NCBI GenBank assembly: GCA_023386315.1
Contig: JAEWJZ010000018.1
Span: 186,001-250,000 of the forward strand
Reading direction: 5' to 3'
Length of the DNA stretch: 64,000 nt
Source of the DNA: Bacillota bacterium
Lineage (GTDB): Bacteria > Bacillota > Clostridia > Lachnospirales > Lachnospiraceae
Shown: positions 46,792 to 55,178 of the stretch, one piece after another
Numbering within the stretch: position 1 is the stretch's first letter
Layout of the letters: every line of letters begins with the position of its first letter
Notes under the pieces: generated by a model
What the model saw: the letters and a program-made list of their open reading frames with translations, nothing else
Told to the model about the DNA's origin: nothing
Databases searched by the model: none
Position numbers and translations under genes: made by a program

Positions 46792-46956
46792 CTTTTGTAC
46801 CTCCACGTTTCCTTACATGGTTCCTATTATACCGCCTGGCCGGTTATCTTGCAAGAGTCTGGAAATGAACCGGCAGACACAGATAAGTCTGATTGAAATC
46901 CCCTTTTATTTACAGTATAATAGCATAATAATAAAAATTATCAAAAGGAGACATCT

Positions 46957-48063
46957 ATGGAAAAATCTAAGGTTTATTACACAAATTTTCATACCACTTT
47001 CCGTGAAAACCTTCCTCAAAAGCTTGCCCGGCTCATTAAAACAGCCGGAATGTGCGAGCACATTCATTTCCAGAATAAATATGCTGCAGTAAAGATTCAT
47101 TTTGGAGAACTGGGCAACTTATCATTTTTGCGTCCTAATTATGCGAAGGTAGTGGTTGACTTAATTAAAGAAAGCGGTGGTAAACCGTTTTTAACTGATT
47201 GCAACACTTTATACGTAGGAAGCAGAAAGAACGCCCTGGATCATCTGGATACTGCCTATGAAAATGGATTTTCCCCCTTCTCCACCGGCTGCCATGTTCT
47301 GATTGCCGATGGTCTGAAGGGAACGGATGAAATTCTGGTTCCCATAGACGGGGAATACATTAAAGAAGCTAAAATCGGGCGGGCTGTCATGGATGCTGAT
47401 ATTTTCATATCCCTCACTCATTTTAAAGGTCATGAAAGCACAGGCTTTGGCGGAACATTAAAAAACATTGGAATGGGCTGCGGGTCCAGAGCCGGAAAGA
47501 TGGAGATGCATAACGCGGGGAAACCTCATGTAACAGAAGAATCATGCATCGGCTGTCATGCCTGCGAAAAAAACTGTGCTCACGATGCCTTCTCTTTTCA
47601 AAATAAAAAAGCATTCATTGACAGCAGTAAATGTGTCAGCTGCGGCCGCTGCATCGGTGTTTGTCCAGTCGATGCCATCGAATCAGATTGTGATGAATCC
47701 AACGATATTCTAAACTGCAAAATAGCGGAATACACCCAGGCAGTCTTAAAGGACCGCCCACACTTTCATATCAGCCTTGTGATGGATGTTTCCCCTTATT
47801 GTGACTGCCATTCAGAAAATGACATTCCGATCATACCAGATGTGGGCATGTTCGCTTCTTTTGATCCCGTCGCTCTGGATGTTGCCTGCGCCGACGCAGT
47901 AAACAGGCAGCCAGTTATGGCAGGAAGTATCCTGGAAAAACATGGAAGTCATCATCACGATCATTTTAAAGACACTCATCCCAATACAAACTGGGAGTCT
48001 TCCATTGAGCACGCAGTTAAAATAGGACTTGGAAGTGCCCAATATGAGCTGATTTCCATCTAG
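46957..48063 (+). CDS. DUF362 protein with two [4Fe-4S] ferredoxin sites
   Basis: 368 aa. The DUF362 part covers 1-185 (AAVKIHFGELGNLSFLRP, TDCNTLYVGSR, SLTHFKGHESTGFGGTLKN). It is followed by two 4Fe-4S motifs, CIGCHACEKNC and CVSCGRCIGVC, and a tail with conserved ASFDPVALDVACADAVNR. The fold recalls a redox-linked enzyme; known members are uncharacterised or electron carriers. AAAGGAGA precedes the ATG. Cytosolic, monocistronic. Confidence 0.88.
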   Translation: MEKSKVYYTNFHTTFRENLPQKLARLIKTAGMCEHIHFQNKYAAVKIHFGELGNLSFLRPNYAKVVVDLIKESGGKPFLTDCNTLYVGSRKNALDHLDTAYENGFSPFSTGCHVLIADGLKGTDEILVPIDGEYIKEAKIGRAVMDADIFISLTHFKGHESTGFGGTLKNIGMGCGSRAGKMEMHNAGKPHVTEESCIGCHACEKNCAHDAFSFQNKKAFIDSSKCVSCGRCIGVCPVDAIESDCDESNDILNCKIAEYTQAVLKDRPHFHISLVMDVSPYCDCHSENDIPIIPDVGMFASFDPVALDVACADAVNRQPVMAGSILEKHGSHHHDHFKDTHPNTNWESSIEHAVKIGLGSAQYELISI

Positions 48064-48064
48064 A

Positions 48065-48094
48065 AAAAGAGAGAGGAACCCCCTCTCTCTCTTT
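48065..48094. terminator. terminator between the DUF362 and LtaS-like genes
   Basis: AAAGAGAGAGG pairs with CCTCTCTCTCTTT around a short loop; T-rich on the plus strand. It overlaps the stop of the convergent gene. Confidence 0.7.
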
Positions 48095-50021
48095 AATCAG
48101 ACCACCCCAGATGATAAATCCCATCCTCGCTTAAGGGGACTTTGTCCCTTCCGATCTGCCACACAGATATTTCGCTGTTATTGATCTTCTTTTCAGGAAT
48201 ATCCTTCGCTATAATCAGCTGAGGCCACACAAACGTGGTATCTGCCTCTTTTCCGTCAAAACATATTTTAGAATAAGGAGTGAAATTCTCTCCATAAATC
48301 AGCAGATTGGAATCATTGTAAACCACCTTATCAATTTTTATCTTATCTGTTCCCATCTTCAAATTGGTTTTCTGGTATGGAGTTTCTCCGCCATAAACTT
48401 CATGTTCTCCATAAAGAATATCATACTCCAGGTTTTTCATGTCCTCCAGATATTTTTCCTTGTCTGTATTTTCACCATTTAAATATTTTTGATGAAACCG
48501 GATCATGGTACCTTCATGGATATTCAGCATATTAAGGACGTGAGAAGAAATCTGATAAGCCTCCACATCCTTTTTAACCACCGGCAGATTCATGTTATTC
48601 CAGATGACGTATTCCGTCTGGAACAGAGAGTGATTCTTCATATCGTCCTCACTCCATTCAAAACCCGGAAGATGATCTCCATACATCACCAGTACAATGG
48701 GTTCTTTGCGGGTTCTTAAAGTATTAACAAGTGACCTTATAAATTGATCCATCTCGCTGATCTGCTGGCAATAATATTCAAAATTCGGATACTTTCCGTG
48801 TCCCTGCACCGATATGGTATAGATATAGTCCGGCCCCGGCGTGGAGTCTAACGTCTTTATAATCTCCCCGGTCAAAATTTTATCCTTACACCAGCCAGTA
48901 GGATTGCGCTCAATATTGTTCATATATTCAATAGGAGTAAATGTATCAAATCCCAGCTGGGCAAATACCCTGTTTCTGTCATAAAAGGTAGCTTCATTGT
49001 TATGAATGGTGTGAGCCGTATAACCCAGATTTTTCAAATCAAACGCAGTACTCTCACAGGATGTTTTTTTAAGAACTGTCTTATATGGATACTCACCTGG
49101 TCCGAAGAAGTCCAGATTCATGCCTGTTATGGATTCAAATTCAGTATTGGCTGTTCCTGCTCCAACAGAAGGAACACTTATATATCCGCCCGGATAGTTT
49201 TTCTGCAGCTGGTGGAAAAAAGGTATGGGATCATACGTCACCGGGTTGTTTTTCCACAAAGAAGGATCAAAAAACGATTCCAGCTGAATCATAATCACAT
49301 TGGGTTTCGTGTTCTCTGTAATTGCATAAGTATTTTCAGGCACCAGTTCCTCTGACTGAATGGTCTCCAGTATCTCAGATCCGTATCCTTCCGGCTTTGA
49401 TATACCGGTATTAAAAACGGAATTGGAAAAGCAATAAGGAAATCCATAGGTTTTAAAGCCTTGACCGATATTACCAAAGTGAACAGCCACAAGTCCGCAC
49501 TTCATAGCTCCACTGGTAATACCAAGTACCAGCACGGTGCTTAAAAATATTACAGCCATACCGGAACCAACCCGTGTCTTCTCCTGACTGACCGGTGCTT
49601 TTTTCCAGACTCCCACCAGTAAAATAATTGCAACTACTCCTGCCACACCCATGAGAATAATCTGCATCCAGGTAAAATAAACCGTAGCCAGACTCATGGC
49701 ATACTTGACCAGACGTAAATCCGCTGCTGTAAATGGAGTTGTACGGAAAATCAAAAGTATACCGTTTACAATTCCCATAAAAATCCAAATAAAAGTAATT
49801 AAAATACAGGCAAATGCTTTCCGCCTTGTAATAAATATGACTGTAAAAGGAAGCAGGATGATCAAAGTATTAAGTAAAAAAATCAAAAAACTATTTCCTA
49901 TATAAGAACCCAGATTAAACAATGACTTCCTGCTTGCCAGCTCAATCACAATATTAATACCTGCAGAAAGAGCCAGGAGCCTGCAAAGCCATCTGATATA
50001 AGCTTTCATAGTATACCTCAT
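48093..50021 (-). CDS. LtaS-type phosphoglycerol transferase (sulfatase fold)
   Basis: 642 aa. Five N-terminal helices (to about residue 165), a linker, then the sulfatase-fold domain: NVIMIQLESFFDPS, the nucleophile Thr in VGAGTANTEFESITG, YGDHLPGF and HIHNNEATFY-type metal ligands. Polymerises or transfers glycerol phosphate onto a lipid anchor or glycan at the outer face of the membrane. The last 95 residues (KIDKVVYNDSNLLIYGENF) look like an IPT/Ig-like add-on not found in classical LtaS. GAGGTATACT before the ATG. Confidence 0.85.
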   Translation of the reverse strand: MRYTMKAYIRWLCRLLALSAGINIVIELASRKSLFNLGSYIGNSFLIFLLNTLIILLPFTVIFITRRKAFACILITFIWIFMGIVNGILLIFRTTPFTAADLRLVKYAMSLATVYFTWMQIILMGVAGVVAIILLVGVWKKAPVSQEKTRVGSGMAVIFLSTVLVLGITSGAMKCGLVAVHFGNIGQGFKTYGFPYCFSNSVFNTGISKPEGYGSEILETIQSEELVPENTYAITENTKPNVIMIQLESFFDPSLWKNNPVTYDPIPFFHQLQKNYPGGYISVPSVGAGTANTEFESITGMNLDFFGPGEYPYKTVLKKTSCESTAFDLKNLGYTAHTIHNNEATFYDRNRVFAQLGFDTFTPIEYMNNIERNPTGWCKDKILTGEIIKTLDSTPGPDYIYTISVQGHGKYPNFEYYCQQISEMDQFIRSLVNTLRTRKEPIVLVMYGDHLPGFEWSEDDMKNHSLFQTEYVIWNNMNLPVVKKDVEAYQISSHVLNMLNIHEGTMIRFHQKYLNGENTDKEKYLEDMKNLEYDILYGEHEVYGGETPYQKTNLKMGTDKIKIDKVVYNDSNLLIYGENFTPYSKICFDGKEADTTFVWPQLIIAKDIPEKKINNSEISVWQIGRDKVPLSEDGIYHLGWSD

Positions 50022-50102
50022 TTTCTAAACTCGTTTGCTGACCGGGTTTAGTCTATCACATTTTACAGCAAATTTACATACCTTTTTCAAAAAAATAAAA
50101 TT

Positions 50103-50128
50103 AAAAAGGACCGGATCAAGTCCGGCCC
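50103..50128 (-). terminator. terminator after the zinc-ribbon gene
   Basis: Minus strand GGGCCGGA, loop, TCCGGTCC, then TTTTT and a T-rich tract. Confidence 0.8.
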
Positions 50129-50135
50129 CTCGTTA

Positions 50136-50618
50136 TTATTCCTGTTCTTCCGTAGGTTCAAACACGTCATCATTCACAGCGTTGATGCCTGCAGTTACAT
50201 TTACTTCCTCTGCCGATGCAGTCTGTTCCTTCTCATCCGTCTCTTCTGGAACAGGATCAGCAGCAGCTTCCTTCACAGGCGCTCCGCATTTTCCGCAATA
50301 CAGGGAACTTTTCGGAACCTTGGCTCCGCACTCTGCGCAGATACGGCTGCCTTCGCTTTGGGTCAATTCAATCTCCAGAGCGGCAATTCTTGCCCGGCTG
50401 GCTCTGACAGTTTCATAAGCCTTAGTATAAGCTTCCTTTGGCTCACTGTTGTCTTCATAATACAGTTTTCCGATGACTGCATAAGCCTCTTCCAGCTTAG
50501 TCTTTTCTGCACCGATCTGTGTCTTCAGCTGTATCGTCTCAGTCAATGCTTTCGCCTTCGTTGCAACCTCTTTGCCGGTATCACTAAGTGTCTTTCCCAG
50601 CTCTTCAAAAAATGCCAT
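50136..50618 (-). CDS. zinc-ribbon protein with coiled coil
   Basis: 160 aa from ATG 50618, with AAAGGAGG before it; the open frame runs 20 codons further but without a ribosome site. Helical, coiled-coil-like first 90 residues (MAFFEELGKTLSDTGKE, TKLEEAYAVIGKLYYED), then a zinc ribbon CAECGAKVPKSSLYCGKCG, then an acidic tail rich in Glu, Thr and Val. Common in Lachnospiraceae; function unknown. Confidence 0.75.
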   Translation of the reverse strand: MAFFEELGKTLSDTGKEVATKAKALTETIQLKTQIGAEKTKLEEAYAVIGKLYYEDNSEPKEAYTKAYETVRASRARIAALEIELTQSEGSRICAECGAKVPKSSLYCGKCGAPVKEAAADPVPEETDEKEQTASAEEVNVTAGINAVNDDVFEPTEEQE

Positions 50619-50704
50619 CCGTGATTCCTCCTTTGACTTTGCTCCTACTATTGTAACTTTATTGGAAGAAAAAGTCAATGAAAGACTGATTTCACGCTGC
50701 CCCT

Positions 50705-52870
50705 TTATCGTTTGACTGCAGCTCTTACCGAATCAGGAAGCTTTTCTACAGGAATTGTGTACTGAATCTCACTGCGGCTGCCCAATGCGCTGCTGACAGC
50801 GGAAAAACTAATCCGTTCTGTGTTCGACATACCAAATGGGTTCATACCCACATACTCTTCAATTGCAGCCTTACTCATAATTTGAGCAATCTCCTGGGAA
50901 TTCGTGACTGTATAATACCTGGCACTGCTGTTTTCATAACTTTCTCTCTCATCCTTAGAATACTGGCTCAAATCAAAATTGATTTCTTTAATTCCCTCAA
51001 TGGAAGTCCAGCTGTCTACATCAAGCTGGCATTCTCTTAATAATTCAAGAGTGTTTTTAAATGAAGGATATACCGGGTAAAAGCCTCTGGAAGTCACATC
51101 ACTATACTGCCAGGAATTCTGATTTCCCTCTCTTTTGCTGTCCGCCTCAGCCTGTTTCTTTGTCATAAACTGTATGGTAGCCACAGGATTTTCATTGTTC
51201 ATGGTCTCCACTTTTAACTGACTAAAATCCTGCTGGTATGCTAATAGCAGTTTTTCCGTCATTGCTTTATCTGTACCGTTCTTATCACGGCTCACAATAC
51301 TGGACTGTGACCCTCTGCTGACTCTTACCGCAGATGTGTTTTCAGCTGTCTGACTGAAAACAGGATACACAGCCTGAATGAAATCCGGATCTTCATATAG
51401 CTGAGTCAGTTCTTCTTTTATATCTGCATCTCTTAAGGAATAACTGCGATAAACATTTTTACCGTTCTTCAGGGTGTATTTCACTGAAAAATCATGCCAC
51501 ATTCCCTCTTCATCCCAGTTGGCAGAACTAAGCTCTTTCCAATCCGTCCCCTTGTTTTTTTCAACCGCTTTTTTCACCATGGACAGAATGGGGGTCTGAT
51601 TCTTAAGATTCATATGACTGAAAATATAATCATCCGCACTTTGATATTCCCATTGATACTCTCCCTGAAGATCCTGACTCACATCTCCATAGGAAACCCA
51701 ATAATTCTCATCTGTAAGGGAAACCGCTATAGAGTTTATGGAACTCTCCGCCGGAACATATCTGTCATATCCAAATAAATCCATCTGAAAACTGACAAAA
51801 ACCATAGTTGCCACAAGAGCAGAAGCTATCATCTGTTTCCAGTGAGAAAATAATTTTCTAAAATCAAAATGATATATGATTTCTATCACGCAGTGGGATA
51901 AAAGCATCCCACAAAGCAGTCCGAACACCGCCCAGCCAATTTCAGAACGGATCAGTAAAAAAAACAAACAGCCGGAAAGAGACGATAACATAACAATGGG
52001 AATCCGGATAATTGGCATACTGATTTTAAAAGCCATTGCCTTTTTGGCGGATTCAGAGCCCCTCTTTTTGTATAAAAACAGGCAAAGAAAAGTGAATATG
52101 ATAAATAATGCTGCCACAAGAATAATCTGGGGTCCCAGTTCTCTGTCTATTCCTCCTCCATTCGCAAGTGCAATATTGGAAATAAATATTGCAAACGGAG
52201 AAGATTTCATCAGAAATGGGCGGAATAATTCTTCTCCGCTCTTATAACTGGTATGAAAGAAGTATCCATAGTACCCTTGAAAATTCAGCAGTAAAACCGT
52301 AAAATAACCTTCAAACACTGCTGTGCCAAATATTCCTACGATCACGCTGCCAGTCATTATCATCGCCAATACCGTAACGGCATAGATCATGGCATAATGC
52401 AGTAAAAAAAGTAAATATCCTGTAAACACAGAACCGATAAGCTCTGCAGGCGATATTCCATAAGCCGCTGTTACGCCAAGGGTAAGTATTAAATTAACTC
52501 CGTATACAGCTGCCACAATCAATATGCCATTCATGTAATTAGCCCAGAACAAATGTTTTCTGTTCACGGGAATTCCGTGATAGAAGTCAACTTTCTGTCT
52601 GGAATGGATATAAGAAAAACTTGTAACCCCCATTATGATGGATAAAACAATCATCAGGAATGCAATCCAGCCATTCTGAAATCCCAGCAAATCCCTCAGC
52701 TCAGAGATTATATATGCCCGGCTTTCCTCCTGCTTTAAGAACTCTCCTATAACCATAGCTATGGCTACCGGAAGGGAAAAGAAAAACATCAAAAATGCAA
52801 GAGTCACTGCCCAGAGCCTGCGCTTTCCATCTTCCTTTATCAGATTAAAAAATAAGCTTTTTGATGTCAT
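50705..52870 (-). CDS. large ABC transporter permease of a GntR-controlled operon
   Basis: 721 aa from ATG 52870 (GGAGG at good spacing inside the end of the ATPase gene; 26-nt overlap). About ten helices in the first 370 residues (LWAVTLAFLMFFFSLPVAIA, WIAFLMIVLSIIMGV, and others), then an outer domain of about 340 residues with Gln/Ser-rich text and no known motif. Works with the ATPase at 52845. Such GntR-ABC operons respond to cell-wall stress in Bacillus (Ytr type); substrate unknown. Confidence 0.8.
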   Translation of the reverse strand: MTSKSLFFNLIKEDGKRRLWAVTLAFLMFFFSLPVAIAMVIGEFLKQEESRAYIISELRDLLGFQNGWIAFLMIVLSIIMGVTSFSYIHSRQKVDFYHGIPVNRKHLFWANYMNGILIVAAVYGVNLILTLGVTAAYGISPAELIGSVFTGYLLFLLHYAMIYAVTVLAMIMTGSVIVGIFGTAVFEGYFTVLLLNFQGYYGYFFHTSYKSGEELFRPFLMKSSPFAIFISNIALANGGGIDRELGPQIILVAALFIIFTFLCLFLYKKRGSESAKKAMAFKISMPIIRIPIVMLSSLSGCLFFLLIRSEIGWAVFGLLCGMLLSHCVIEIIYHFDFRKLFSHWKQMIASALVATMVFVSFQMDLFGYDRYVPAESSINSIAVSLTDENYWVSYGDVSQDLQGEYQWEYQSADDYIFSHMNLKNQTPILSMVKKAVEKNKGTDWKELSSANWDEEGMWHDFSVKYTLKNGKNVYRSYSLRDADIKEELTQLYEDPDFIQAVYPVFSQTAENTSAVRVSRGSQSSIVSRDKNGTDKAMTEKLLLAYQQDFSQLKVETMNNENPVATIQFMTKKQAEADSKREGNQNSWQYSDVTSRGFYPVYPSFKNTLELLRECQLDVDSWTSIEGIKEINFDLSQYSKDERESYENSSARYYTVTNSQEIAQIMSKAAIEEYVGMNPFGMSNTERISFSAVSSALGSRSEIQYTIPVEKLPDSVRAAVKR

Positions 52871-53744
52871 ATCCTGCCACCTCCGTCTCACTTATAAATA
52901 TTTCTTCCAGCGATAAGGGAATAATCTCATAGAATACTGGCTGGAGTGACTCCATCATTCCAATAACCGCTTCCTTTGTTCCCCGCACTGTCATGGTATA
53001 AAGCTTTCCCCGCGTCTCAGTCTTAATCCGGTCTAATGACGCCAGATCCGCCTCTGTCATACCATCTTTTAAAACACACTGAACCTTATGAATATTCAGC
53101 TTTAAATCGTCTAAATCTCTGGATAGTAAAATGCCGCCTCTATGCAGCAAGCCTACATGGTCACAGATATCCTCAAGCTCTCTTAAATTGTGAGAAGCAA
53201 TAATAGGAGTTAAATTTCTTTCCGCCATATCATTTGCAAAAATACTCTTTACTGCCTGTCGCATAACCGGATCCAGACCATCAAATGTCTCATCACAGAA
53301 CAAATAATCTGTATTGGCGCTGATGCCGCAGGCCACAGACAGCTGCTTCTTCATACCTTTTGAGAAGGTATGCACCTTTCTTCTCATCTCAAGACCGAAA
53401 TTACCAATCAGACTTTCAAAACGCTTCCGGTCAAATTCCGGGTAAACTTTGCTGTAGAATTCCATCATGTCCCTGGGAGTCGCATTATTAAAATAATACT
53501 GATCGTCTGAAATATAGAAGAATTTCTTTTTTACACTCTCATTTTCAAAAACAGACTCTCCATCTATGGTTACGGTACCTTCATCCGGCTTTAAAATTCC
53601 GCTTAGCAGCCTTAAAAAAGTACTTTTTCCGGCTCCATTGGTGCCAATCAGACCAAATACATTCCCATCTTTTATCTCAGCACTCACATGGTCCAATGCC
53701 ATAATGCTGTCAAATCGTTTTGTCAAATTCTCTGCCTGAATCAT
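52845..53744 (-). CDS. ABC transporter ATP-binding protein (YtrB-like)
   Basis: 299 aa. Walker A GTNGAGKST, signature FSKGMKKQ, Walker B YLFCDETFDGLD (Glu present), H-loop ASHNLRELEDICDH. The C-terminal 80 residues are regulatory. Pairs with the large permease; starts inside the GntR stop (ATGA overlap) with GGAGGAG upstream. Together the three genes form the GntR-ABC-permease module. Confidence 0.92.
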   Translation of the reverse strand: MIQAENLTKRFDSIMALDHVSAEIKDGNVFGLIGTNGAGKSTFLRLLSGILKPDEGTVTIDGESVFENESVKKKFFYISDDQYYFNNATPRDMMEFYSKVYPEFDRKRFESLIGNFGLEMRRKVHTFSKGMKKQLSVACGISANTDYLFCDETFDGLDPVMRQAVKSIFANDMAERNLTPIIASHNLRELEDICDHVGLLHRGGILLSRDLDDLKLNIHKVQCVLKDGMTEADLASLDRIKTETRGKLYTMTVRGTKEAVIGMMESLQPVFYEIIPLSLEEIFISETEVAGYDIKKLIF

Positions 53745-54136
53745 TCTTCTGCTCCTCCCCCTGATTTAGATCCTTCCATCACCCATTCCTCTGCCAGCCA
53801 CGCATGGGCTTTATCCTCTTTTAAACCGGCCCTTTTTGCCTCTTCGACCCAGCCGCCAAGCTTATTCTTTAATTCACTGGTTTTCAAAGCACGAATGGAG
53901 CTGGTATCTGCTACAAAGCTGCCTCTTCCTTTTACAGAATAAATAAATCCCCTCCGTTCAAGCTCCGTATAAGCTCTTTGAATCGTATTGGGATTTATGG
54001 ACAAATCAGTGGCCAGACTTCTTACAGAGGGCAGCTGGCTGTCTTGTTCCAGAACTCCGCAAATCATAAGGTCTTTTAATTTTTCCACAATCTGTTCGTA
54101 AATAGGTCTGCGGTCTTTATAATCAAGCAGAATCAT
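53741..54136 (-). CDS. GntR-family regulator, YtrA subfamily
   Basis: 131 aa. The N-terminal winged helix is typical (PIYEQIVEKLKDLMICGVLE, LPSVRSLATDLSINPNTIQR, AYTELERRGFIYSVKGRGSF). The short tail without a ligand domain marks the YtrA type, which represses its own ABC operon. It lies first in the operon, with a matching operator at 54157-54175. Confidence 0.9.
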   Translation of the reverse strand: MILLDYKDRRPIYEQIVEKLKDLMICGVLEQDSQLPSVRSLATDLSINPNTIQRAYTELERRGFIYSVKGRGSFVADTSSIRALKTSELKNKLGGWVEEAKRAGLKEDKAHAWLAEEWVMEGSKSGGGAEE

Positions 54137-54156
54137 AGTTCACCTCTTTCTTAACT

Positions 54157-54208
54157 GTACTAACACTTTTAATACGCTTAATATAGCAGATTGCCTCCGA
54201 TTTGTCAA
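54157..54208 (-). promoter_or_regulatory. promoter and GntR/YtrA-type operator
   Basis: Minus strand -35 TTGACA (54203-54208), 17-bp spacer, -10 TATATT (54180-54185). Just after it, at the start site, GTATTAAAAGTGTTAGTAC (54157-54175) forms an imperfect inverted repeat of the kind bound by YtrA regulators. An apparent GC-rich hairpin here (54193-54216) is part of the promoter. Confidence 0.7.
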
Positions 54209-54230
54209 CCGGAGGCTGGAAAATATTTCA

Positions 54231-54992
54231 TTAATTTTTTCTATCTTCAACAATCAGAATCCGAATCGCGTTTATTGTAATGCTCCAGTTAAAAACATAT
54301 AATGTATAAGAGGCATTTCCTCTGATATAAATATTAGAAGAAAGAAGAATGTTTTCACTCTGGGTACTGCTGTTCATTACCGAAACCAGATAAAAACCTG
54401 TTCTCTGGTATTTAAAACCCGTAACCTCCTTATAATCCACTTCCCTGAATGCAAGTACTCCTCCATTTAAAAAGACGTTCACGTTTCGATTAGTAATAGA
54501 CAAATTGCAAACCCGAAAGCACCCTGTGCTAATCCCTCCGTTGCAGTACATATCCATAATCTCCATAATATCAAGACCGGAATCTGAATTGATGACTGCT
54601 ACTGTAATTGCCTGCCCAACAGGAACCTCTATTTGTTTTTCTATATAAACATTTCCGTTTTCTCCTTCCACTGTCACCGTCTGCGTGTCAGCTGAAACTC
54701 TCCCGTATTGGCTCATATCCCCATTATCCAGTCCATTCACTGCAAGCTGTTTATTAATATAGATCTGGAATGGATTATAACCGGCGGCTGCATTCAGAAA
54801 CCTCACCAGGCCGTATTCATTGTTATTGCAGAAGTAACATGGTATTATTGGCTTGGGAAATACAGTTATCACAGAAGAATTCTGATTGTCTGTTTCAGTC
54901 CAAGAATCTGACTGGGGTTTATTAACTTCCTGATTAGAATCGGGACTTTGATCTTTATTTGTATCATTTCTCATATAATAAATGATTCCCAT
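54231..54992 (-). CDS. DUF4397 domain protein, possibly surface-linked
   Basis: 253 aa. Polar Asn/Gln/Ser head (about 45 residues) without a signal peptide, then CYFCNNNEYGLVRFLNAAAG (DUF4397 start), a second similar half, and a beta-rich end. Two or more immunoglobulin-like sandwich domains are likely. Lack of a signal plus beta-rich build and two nearby Cys resemble the DUF4489 spore proteins at 41662 and 42340, so a spore-coat role is possible but not shown. GAGGA before the ATG. Confidence 0.7.
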   Translation of the reverse strand: MGIIYYMRNDTNKDQSPDSNQEVNKPQSDSWTETDNQNSSVITVFPKPIIPCYFCNNNEYGLVRFLNAAAGYNPFQIYINKQLAVNGLDNGDMSQYGRVSADTQTVTVEGENGNVYIEKQIEVPVGQAITVAVINSDSGLDIMEIMDMYCNGGISTGCFRVCNLSITNRNVNVFLNGGVLAFREVDYKEVTGFKYQRTGFYLVSVMNSSTQSENILLSSNIYIRGNASYTLYVFNWSITINAIRILIVEDRKN

Positions 54993-55131
54993 ATAATTCC
55001 TCTTTATTATCGTTATATAGTAAGTTTATTCCGCGAACAATCCTCAGTGCCTGTCTGAAATCAATCATCCTGCATTTGTTATAAGCATACCGGAAGATTT
55101 CTAATGGTATTTTCACTACTTCTCATAAAAA

Positions 55132-55165
55132 AAATGCACCCGGACAAACCGGGCGCACCTTTTTT
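55132..55165. terminator. terminator after the PFOR gene
   Basis: TGCACCCGG (55135-55143) with CCGGGCGCA (55149-55157), one G-U pair; the minus strand continues into a run of eight T. Confidence 0.9.
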
Positions 55166-55178
55166 ATCAGTAAATCAA

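Noticed and set aside
54193..54216. GCCTCCG/CGGAGGC hairpin as a terminator
   Set aside because: No U-run on either side, and it coincides with the spacer and -35 of a strong minus-strand promoter.
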